Shown here: positions 5,466-10,603 of the stretch, in pieces
Layout: the number at the start of each line of letters is the position of its first letter
Position numbering within the stretch: the first letter of the stretch is position 1
Assembly: GCF_946221465.1 (NCBI RefSeq)
Contig: NZ_CAMJVP010000102.1
Coordinates: 1-10,603 of the forward strand
DNA length: 10,603 nucleotides
Origin: an uncultured Aeromicrobium sp.
GTDB taxonomy: Bacteria > Actinomycetota > Actinomycetes > Propionibacteriales > Nocardioidaceae
Direction of reading: 5' to 3'
The notes under the pieces: generated by a model
Database searches by the model: none
The model's input: the letters and a program-made list of their open reading frames with translations, nothing else
What the model was told of the DNA's origin: nothing
Position numbers and translations under genes: made by a program

Positions 5466-5527
5466 CATTCCCGATCGAGGACGGAGGCCAGGAGCCCCGC
5501 CACGACCCCGCAGCGAGGTGACAGGTC

Positions 5528-6046
5528 ATGCCTCGCACCGACCCCATCAGCGACGAAACCCGCGAACGCATCCTCGCCCTGCATGCTGAGGGCCGCACCC
5601 GTAACGACATCGCCCGCGACGTCGGCGTCAGCGGGTCCACGGTCACCAAGGTCGTCAAGGCCGCCGGCCGCAGTTTCGACCGTGCCGCGACCAAGGCCGC
5701 GACCGAGGCACGCAAGGTCGACCTGGCCGAACGTCGCGCACGCCTACGAGCCAAGTACCTGCAGCGCGCCGAGGAACTACTCGACCAGATGGACAAGCCG
5801 CACCTGGTGTTCAACTTCGGCGGCAAGGACAACACGTACGAGGAACGCACCCTCGACCGACCGCCGGTCAAGGACATCCGCGACCTGATGCAAGCCGCCT
5901 CCACGGCCACCAACGCCGAGTTGCGCATCGCTGCTGCAGAGTCCGACACGAACGCCGAAGCGGCCCGTAGCGTCCTGGTCGGCCTCGCGAACGCGCTCGG
6001 TGTCCACGGCCCCGACAGCCAGCCAGGCGACGATGCCCCAGCCTGA
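5528..6046 (+). CDS. terS: Terminase small subunit
   Basis: Encodes 172 residues, the DNA-recognition subunit expected for headful or cos packaging. GAGGTGA at 5515-5521 supports ATG 5528. The N-terminal part is a helix-turn-helix: TRERILALHAEGRTRNDIA (11-29), turn, then VSGSTVTKVVKAAG (34-47). Residues 50-90 are a long charged helix (EARKVDLAERRARLRAKYLQRAEELLDQM) typical of the oligomerisation region of small terminases. Residues 91-150 contain the PPVKDIRDLM stretch (112-121), and the tail from 155 is loose and acidic. The assignment rests on this architecture, on the length and on the position immediately before an unmistakable large terminase, whose start it overlaps by 14 bases. Its site of action is probably close by, and the palindrome at 5394-5427 is a candidate. 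Confidence 0.8.
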   Translation: MPRTDPISDETRERILALHAEGRTRNDIARDVGVSGSTVTKVVKAAGRSFDRAATKAATEARKVDLAERRARLRAKYLQRAEELLDQMDKPHLVFNFGGKDNTYEERTLDRPPVKDIRDLMQAASTATNAELRIAAAESDTNAEAARSVLVGLANALGVHGPDSQPGDDAPA

Positions 6047-7313
6047 CCTGCCGCTGTCACCGGCACAGCTCGATTCGATCCGCGAATCCAGCGGCCGCAC
6101 GAACATCTGGGACGGCTCGATCCGGTCCGGCAAGACCATCGCCAGCATCCTGAGATGGTTCATGTTCGTGGCCATGGCGCCACGCGGCGGCGAACTGGTC
6201 ATGATCGGCCGCACCCGCGACACCGTCTGGCGCAACATCATCGGCCCCATGCAAGACCCGGCACTGTTCGGTCCCGCAGCAGCCACCGTCGTCGGCAACT
6301 ACGGCGCCCCGACAGTCACCATCCTCGGCCGACGCGTGTACGTCCTCGGCGCCCACGACGCCAAAGCCGAGAAAACCATCCGCGGCCTGACCGTCGCCGG
6401 CGCCTACGTCGACGAGGTCACCACCCTCACCGAGGAGTTCTTCACCCAGCTCCTCGGCCGCATGTCCGTCGCGGGCGCGCAGCTGTTCGGCACCACCAAC
6501 CCCGACAGCCCCGGGCACTGGCTCAAACGCAAGTTCATCGACAAGCTCGCGACCCTGCCGGACTGGCGACGGTTCCACTTCACGATCGAGGACAACCCCG
6601 CCCTCCCGGCCACCTACATCGCCTCGATCAAGCGCGAGTTCACCGGCTTGTGGTACCGCCGGTTCATCCTCGGCGAATGGGTACAGGCCGAAGGCGCGAT
6701 CTACGACATGTGGGACCCGGACCGCCACGTCGTCCCGCACGCGTCGCTACCGACGATGGAGCGGATTCTCGCGGTCGGTGTCGACTACGGCACCACGAAT
6801 CCCACCCGCGGCTACCTGCTCGGGTACGCAGCCCAGCGGCTGTGGGTCCTCGACGAGTGGGCGCCCACCGGAGGCACCGACGCCGAGCTGTCCCACAGCC
6901 TCACTCGCTGGCTGGGCAGCCGCCAGCCACCCGAGTGGCAGTCACCCGAATGGCTGTTCATCGACCCGGCCGCCGCCAGCTTCAAACTCCAACTGCGCCG
7001 CGACGGCCACGCCAACACCCGCGGCGGCACCAACGAGGTCCTGCCCGGCATCCGCACCATTGGATCGCTGCTCGCGCTCGACCGCCTGGTCGTCTCGGAC
7101 CGCTGCACGAAGCTCATCGACCAGATCCCCGGGTACGCGTGGGACCCGAAGAAGACCGAGAAGGGCGAAGACGCCCCCCTCAAGGTCAACGACCACGAGG
7201 TGGACGCCCTGCGCTACGCAGTGCAGTCCACGCGTCGCCTGTGGCGGCGCCTGATCCCGCTGACCGCGACCGTCGACCCTGACCCTGACATCGAGCTCGA
7301 GGAGGCCGTCTGA
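6033..7313 (+). CDS. terL: Terminase large subunit, PBSX/Terminase_3 type
   Basis: Encodes 426 residues, the ATP-driven motor and nuclease that packages DNA into the prohead. The ATPase half has Walker A GSIRSGKT (28-35), Walker B GAYVDE (123-128, with D127 and E128) and a coupling motif TTNP (154-157). The nuclease half shows the RNase-H-like acidic residues in VGVDYGTTNP (D251), FIDPAAAS (D311) and NDHEVDALRYA (D391). All key residues are present and the length is normal for the family. ATG 6033 is chosen over in-frame GTG 6000: it follows an AGG at 6024-6026 and overlaps the small subunit by 14 bases rather than 47. The TGA overlaps the next ATG by one base (TGATG). Confidence 0.95.
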   Translation: MPQPDLPLSPAQLDSIRESSGRTNIWDGSIRSGKTIASILRWFMFVAMAPRGGELVMIGRTRDTVWRNIIGPMQDPALFGPAAATVVGNYGAPTVTILGRRVYVLGAHDAKAEKTIRGLTVAGAYVDEVTTLTEEFFTQLLGRMSVAGAQLFGTTNPDSPGHWLKRKFIDKLATLPDWRRFHFTIEDNPALPATYIASIKREFTGLWYRRFILGEWVQAEGAIYDMWDPDRHVVPHASLPTMERILAVGVDYGTTNPTRGYLLGYAAQRLWVLDEWAPTGGTDAELSHSLTRWLGSRQPPEWQSPEWLFIDPAAASFKLQLRRDGHANTRGGTNEVLPGIRTIGSLLALDRLVVSDRCTKLIDQIPGYAWDPKKTEKGEDAPLKVNDHEVDALRYAVQSTRRLWRRLIPLTATVDPDPDIELEEAV

Positions 7314-7501
7314 TGCGCGTGACGGTCCACCTCGCCGACGGCGGCACGCTCGACGTCGGGCACTTCGATGTCGCCTCCGCGCTTGACCTTTGCGAATCGG
7401 TCGAGGGAGGCGAGCCGTGGCTGACCTTCGAGATGGACGACGACACGGCCCTCGTTAACGCCGCACACGTGGTCCGCATCGACTTCGAGACGGGGAGGTG
7501 A
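7313..7501 (+). CDS. Small hypothetical protein between terminase and portal
   Basis: Encodes 62 residues. ATG 7313 shares a base with the large terminase stop and has GAGGAGG at 7299-7305. The sequence alternates in a beta-strand way (RVTVHLADGGTLDVGHF, WLTFEMDDDTALVNAAHVVRIDF), suggesting a small SH3- or Sm-like beta barrel. Small proteins of this shape with a closing AAHVVRI strand occur in actinophages, but I know no assigned role. The placement suggests a head-module accessory. It ends just before the portal gene; its GGGGAGGTGA end doubles as the portal ribosome site. Confidence 0.7.
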   Translation: MRVTVHLADGGTLDVGHFDVASALDLCESVEGGEPWLTFEMDDDTALVNAAHVVRIDFETGR

Positions 7502-7503
7502 CC

Positions 7504-9102
7504 ATGCCGCTCCCCGAGTCCCCCGACCTGTCCTGGCCGCCCAAGCAGCTCGCCACCATTACGCCCGCTCTATCGGCGTGGGCCGCCTGGTACTCCGGCG
7601 ACCCCGATGACCTCGGAACCGCCTACGGCAACACCACCACGCAACGCCCCCTCGCCCGCGTCCGCTCCGCACAGTACGCAGGCGGCGTCGTCGGTGCCGT
7701 GGCTCGCTGGTTCTGGGGCCAGCCGACTCCCGACGGCCAGTCCCGCGCGAAGCTGCACGTGCCCGTAGCCGCCGACATCGCCACCGGCTCGGCCGACCTG
7801 CTGTTCGCTGAGCAGCCACGCATCATCACCAGCGAGGACAAGGCAAAAGGCTCGGCCCGGCGTCCGCGCCTGGATCAGCTGCTACAAGGCGTCGCCTGGG
7901 AGTCCCTGCTGCCCGAGGCCGGTGAGCTCGCCGCGGCCCTGTCCGGGGTGTACCTGAGGATCGTGTGGGACGACGAGATCGCCGACCACCCGCTCATCAC
8001 CACCGTGCAGGCTGACAGCGCGTGGCCCGAATTCCGCTTCGGGCGCCTGCATGCGGTCACGTTCTGGCAGGTCGTCGCCCGCAGCGGCGGCACCGTCGTC
8101 CGCCACCTGGAGCGCCACGAGCCCGGACGTATCCTGCACGGCCTCTACGAGGGCACCGCCGACCGACTCGGACGCCGCATCCCCCTCACCGAATCGCATG
8201 TCACCGCGGGCCTGACCGTCGACGCCGACTCCGGCATCGACACCGGCACCGGCCTGCTGACCGCCGTGTACATCCCGAACGTGAAACCGTCACGCAAGGC
8301 CGCCTGGCGTGCCGACCCGATCGGCTGCCACTACGGACGCTCAGACTTCGAGGGCATCGAACCCGCACTCGACGCCCTCGACGAGGTGTACACCGCATGG
8401 CTCAGAGACATCCGCCTCGCCAAAGCGCGGATCATCGTCGACCAGTCCCTACTCGACACCGACGGGCGCGGCAGCGAAGCCAGCTTCGACCTCGACCGCG
8501 AAGTTTTCATCGGACTCAACGGCATGCTCGGCGCCGACGACGCCGCACCGATCCACGCCGAGCAGTTCACCGTCGACGCCGCCGCCTACGGTGCCGCCAT
8601 CACCGAACTGCTGCAGCGAATCATCTCCGGCGCCGGCTACTCGGCCCAAACCTTCGGGCTCATGGGCGACGGCGGCGGCGCGCAGACCGCCACCGAGGTC
8701 GCAGCACGCGAACGCAAATCCATGACCACACGCGAGAAGAAGACACGCTACTGGGCGCCGGAGTTACAACGCCTACTCACAGCTCTCATGGAGGTCGACC
8801 GCGCGAAATTCGGCGGTCCCGGCGCGCCGGAGACGCTGACGGTGGAGTTCCCGCCCAGCGTGCAGCCCACCCAGCTCGAACTGGCACAGACCGCGACCGC
8901 ACTGCACACCGCGCAGGCCGCATCGATCGAGACCCGCGTCCGGATGGTCCACCCGGACTGGGACGACACGGCGGTCCGCGAGGAAGTCGCGAAGATTCAG
9001 GCCGACACCCAGTCGCTTGTCCCCGACATCCCACTGCCGGGAGACCGCGAGCCCATCGACGCGGGGCCCGACGACCTGTCGGGTGTCGACGAGGACGAGT
9101 AG
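7504..9102 (+). CDS. Portal protein, SPP1 gp6-like
   Basis: Encodes 532 residues and forms the dodecameric ring at one head vertex through which DNA enters and leaves and to which the tail connects. The match is to the SPP1 gp6-like portal family: N-terminal region with a WY pair (29-30) followed by RVRSAQYAGGVVGAVARWFWGQ (52-73), core helix GRSDFEGIEPALDALDEVYTAWLRDIRLAKARIIV (278-312), a glycine-rich loop GLMGDGGGAQTATEV (385-399), and the long helix ERKSMTTREKKTRYWAPELQRLL (403-425). The C-terminal tail is acidic (GVDEDE). ATG 7504 is preferred over GTG 7498 because GGAGG at 7494-7498 lies 5 bases before it and would overlap the GTG. The length is normal for the family. The gap to the next gene is 9 bases. 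Confidence 0.9.
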   Translation: MPLPESPDLSWPPKQLATITPALSAWAAWYSGDPDDLGTAYGNTTTQRPLARVRSAQYAGGVVGAVARWFWGQPTPDGQSRAKLHVPVAADIATGSADLLFAEQPRIITSEDKAKGSARRPRLDQLLQGVAWESLLPEAGELAAALSGVYLRIVWDDEIADHPLITTVQADSAWPEFRFGRLHAVTFWQVVARSGGTVVRHLERHEPGRILHGLYEGTADRLGRRIPLTESHVTAGLTVDADSGIDTGTGLLTAVYIPNVKPSRKAAWRADPIGCHYGRSDFEGIEPALDALDEVYTAWLRDIRLAKARIIVDQSLLDTDGRGSEASFDLDREVFIGLNGMLGADDAAPIHAEQFTVDAAAYGAAITELLQRIISGAGYSAQTFGLMGDGGGAQTATEVAARERKSMTTREKKTRYWAPELQRLLTALMEVDRAKFGGPGAPETLTVEFPPSVQPTQLELAQTATALHTAQAASIETRVRMVHPDWDDTAVREEVAKIQADTQSLVPDIPLPGDREPIDAGPDDLSGVDEDE

Positions 9103-9111
9103 CCTCACCTC

Positions 9112-10185
9112 ATGCCGATCGGCCCGGAGTACGCGGAGAACCTCGCCGCACCGATCGCTGCCCTGTACGCCGACGCTGAACGCATCCTCCTGGAGCGGAT
9201 CGCGAAGGCGCTCGCGGCCGAGATGGACGCCCCGGACTGGGCTGAGCGCAAGCTCATCCAGCTGCAGCTCCTGCAGGCACAGAACGCCGGACTGCTGCGG
9301 GAGCTGTCAGGCCGCTCGGCCGAGGAGATCGCGACGGCGATCCTCAAGGCCTACAACCGCGGCACCGCTATGGCGGTCGCCGACATGGCAGGCCTCGTCA
9401 CCGATCCCGCGCGAGCGGCCGCGCTGACGCCCGGGGTGCCCGCCGTGGAGGCGATGGTCACCGAAGCTGTGGCGGGGGTGGCGTCGACGCACGGGCGCAT
9501 CCTGCGCGCGAGCGAGGATGTGTTCCGTCAGGTGATCGCTCGCACGGCGCCGCAGGTGCTGCTGGGCACTCAGACCCGGCGGCAGGCAGCGCAAGCCGCT
9601 CTCGACGAGTTCGCGTCCCGCGGAATCACCGGATTCGTCGACAGCCGCGGCCGCCAGTGGGAGATGGCGTCCTACGTGGAGATGTCCACGCGGGCGGCCA
9701 CAGCGAACGCTGCGGTCACTGGTCATTCCGACCGGCTCCTCGCGTCGGGTATCGACACCGTGAGAGTGTCGGACGCGCCGCAGGAGTGCAGCAAGTGCCG
9801 GCCGTGGGAGGGCAAGGTGCTCTCGCTGTCCGGTGTCACCCGCGCCGACGGAGTGCGGGTGGCTGGGACGCTCGCCGAGGCGAAAGCTGCCGGCCTCATG
9901 CATCCGGGCTGTCGACACACGGTCAGCGCCTACCTGCACGGCTACTCGCAGGCGGCGCCATCGCGCACCGCCGACCCCGAGGGCGACGCCGCCAGGCAGC
10001 GGCTGCGCTACCTGGAGCGGAAGGTCCGCGAATGGAAGCGACGTGAGGCGGTCGCGCTGACGCCGGAGGCCGGTGAGGCTGCGCGGGCGAAGGTCCGCGC
10101 GTATCAGGCTGCGATCCGTGAGCACGTCGCCTCGACGCCGGTGAAACGGCAGCGGCAGCGCGAACAGCTCGGCCGCGCCCGCTAA
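9112..10185 (+). CDS. Phage minor capsid protein 2 family (head morphogenesis)
   Basis: Encodes 357 residues of the minor capsid protein 2 / Mu-F-like head morphogenesis group, usually encoded right after the portal and thought to act at the portal vertex in head assembly. The N-terminus (PEYAENLAAPIAALYADAERILLERIA, 5-31) and a helical region to about 165 fit the family. The diagnostic part is ECSKCRPWEGKV (225-236) followed by AGLMHPGCRHTVSAY (260-274), whose Cys/His residues (C226, C229, H264, C267, H269) suggest a metal-bound core. A charged helix RYLERKVREWKRREAVA (299-315) and a basic tail (VKRQRQREQLGRAR, 344-357) follow. No good ribosome site precedes ATG 9112. GAGGACGAG at 9091-9099 is rather far, so re-initiation after the portal stop is likely. 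Confidence 0.85.
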   Translation: MPIGPEYAENLAAPIAALYADAERILLERIAKALAAEMDAPDWAERKLIQLQLLQAQNAGLLRELSGRSAEEIATAILKAYNRGTAMAVADMAGLVTDPARAAALTPGVPAVEAMVTEAVAGVASTHGRILRASEDVFRQVIARTAPQVLLGTQTRRQAAQAALDEFASRGITGFVDSRGRQWEMASYVEMSTRAATANAAVTGHSDRLLASGIDTVRVSDAPQECSKCRPWEGKVLSLSGVTRADGVRVAGTLAEAKAAGLMHPGCRHTVSAYLHGYSQAAPSRTADPEGDAARQRLRYLERKVREWKRREAVALTPEAGEAARAKVRAYQAAIREHVASTPVKRQRQREQLGRAR

Positions 10186-10199
10186 CTGTCCTAGTTCCA

Positions 10200-10251
10200 G
10201 CCCGCACCCCAGGAGGGTGACGGGCCCATCAGCCTGCCCAGGCGGCAGGCT
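10200..10251 (+). promoter_or_regulatory. Two consecutive hairpins in the scaffold-gene leader
   Basis: The 95-base gap between the minor capsid and scaffold genes holds two strong stems. The first pairs GCCCGCACCC (10200-10209) with GGGTG-A-CGGGC (10215-10225), 10 bp with one bulged A and loop CAGGA. The second pairs AGCCTGCC (10231-10238) with GGCAGGCT (10244-10251), 8 bp with loop CAGGC. Neither is followed by T residues. The real ribosome site, AGGAGG at 10270-10275, sits 5 bases before the scaffold ATG. Messenger processing or stability control that sets scaffold and capsid levels is the most natural inference. Confidence 0.5.
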
Positions 10252-10280
10252 CCCATCCCCGATCAGTCCAGGAGGCTGAC

Positions 10281-10603
10281 ATGACCGACACCGCCACCGA
10301 GACCACCAATGCCGCGACCGGCGCCGAAACCACCACCACCGAGGTGGCCGGTCAGGAGCAGGCCGCGACCACGGCGGAAGCGACTGCCACCCAGGCCGGT
10401 GACCAGTCCGCCGACATCGAGCGCCTGAACGCCGAGATCGCGCGCCTACGCCGCGAGAACTCCGCCGAGCGCGTCAACGCCAAGCAGCAGGCCGCCCAGG
10501 AGGCCGAGAAGGCCCTCCTCGACAAGATCCTCGCCGCAGCAGGCCGCACCCCCGAGGGCGGCGAACAGCCGCCCACTGTGGAGCAGCTGACACAGCAGCT
10601 GAC
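10281..10603 (+). CDS. Probable head scaffolding protein, N-terminal part
   Basis: The gene is cut by the right edge after 107 complete codons. ATG 10281 follows AGGAGG at 10270-10275. Residues 1-43 are a disordered-looking stretch rich in Thr, Ala, Glu and Gln. Residues 44-86 are a strongly charged helix with heptad character (ADIERLNAEIARLRRENSAE, then QQAAQEAEKALLDKI), which should form a coiled coil. Residues 88-97 are Gly/Pro-rich, then a second helix begins. This acidic, helical, coiled-coil profile immediately after the portal and minor capsid genes is typical of siphovirus scaffolds, which guide major capsid assembly and are then removed. The family name cannot be fixed without the rest of the gene, and no protease motif is visible in the part present. 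Confidence 0.75.
   Translation, partial: MTDTATETTNAATGAETTTTEVAGQEQAATTAEATATQAGDQSADIERLNAEIARLRRENSAERVNAKQQAAQEAEKALLDKILAAAGRTPEGGEQPPTVEQLTQQL

Noticed and set aside
6000..6032. GTG 6000 as start of the large terminase
   Set aside because: It adds 11 low-complexity residues and a 47-base overlap; ATG 6033 leads directly into the conserved region.
5230..6066. Long minus-strand open frames, here and for example at 3447-3968 and 9307-10125
   Set aside because: They mirror well-supported plus-strand genes, lack ribosome sites and have skewed composition typical of antisense frames in GC-rich DNA.
10217..10279. 20-codon leader peptide starting at GTG 10217
   Set aside because: Its only ribosome site, AGGAGG, directly abuts or overlaps the GTG, leaving no spacing, and the stretch is taken up by the two hairpins.
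1..10603. CRISPR array, insertion sequence, integrase or attachment site
   Set aside because: No spaced identical repeats of CRISPR form, no transposase or recombinase, and no terminal inverted repeats were seen; the only repeats are the dyads at 1536-1777.

Overview
The window is very GC-rich double-stranded DNA coded entirely on the + strand. It reads as a siphovirus-like phage or prophage of a high-GC actinobacterium. The host assignment is an inference from base composition, GGAGG-type ribosome sites, GTG starts and the style of the small proteins. No integrase, lysis or host gene is present, so free phage and prophage cannot be told apart here, and the genus cannot be fixed.

Layout. (1) Positions 60-1508 encode a replication ATPase: a DnaB-type N-terminal domain, a RepA-like AAA ATPase core and a C-terminal helix-turn-helix. 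(2) Positions 1509-1930 contain no convincing gene. They are AT-richer at the left edge and hold ten copies of a short dyad, TGGWCCA or a one-base variant, followed by two competing hairpins. This is the best candidate for a replication origin or multi-site operator. (3) Positions 1931-5384 form a tightly coupled operon of small accessory genes in which almost every stop overlaps the next start in an ATGA box. It includes a 46-residue cysteine-rich mini-protein (2958-3098) that is easy to miss and a gene that looks frameshifted (4043-4446). It ends with a two-zinc-module protein carrying a winged-helix-like tail (4443-5384). (4) Positions 5385-5527 are a structured leader with a nested palindrome and an intrinsic-terminator-like hairpin. 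(5) Positions 5528-10185 are the packaging and head module: small terminase, large terminase, a 62-residue linker protein, an SPP1 gp6-like portal, and a minor capsid protein 2 family protein. (6) Two consecutive hairpins at 10200-10251 precede a scaffold-like gene that runs off the right edge at 10281.

How it fits together. The ATPase probably acts in phage DNA replication, perhaps at the adjacent dyad cluster. The small operon probably holds early or middle accessory functions, mostly unknown. The terminase pair packages DNA through the portal into a head assembled on the scaffold. Codon use is not uniform. The 5' two-thirds of the ATPase gene and most of the zinc-module gene favour C-ending codons and GAA, while the genes between them favour GAG, CTG and GTG, which suggests mosaic assembly.

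The observations most worth following are the dyad cluster, the frameshifted gene bounded by two coupling overlaps, the unlisted mini-protein, and the leader structures before the terminase and scaffold genes.
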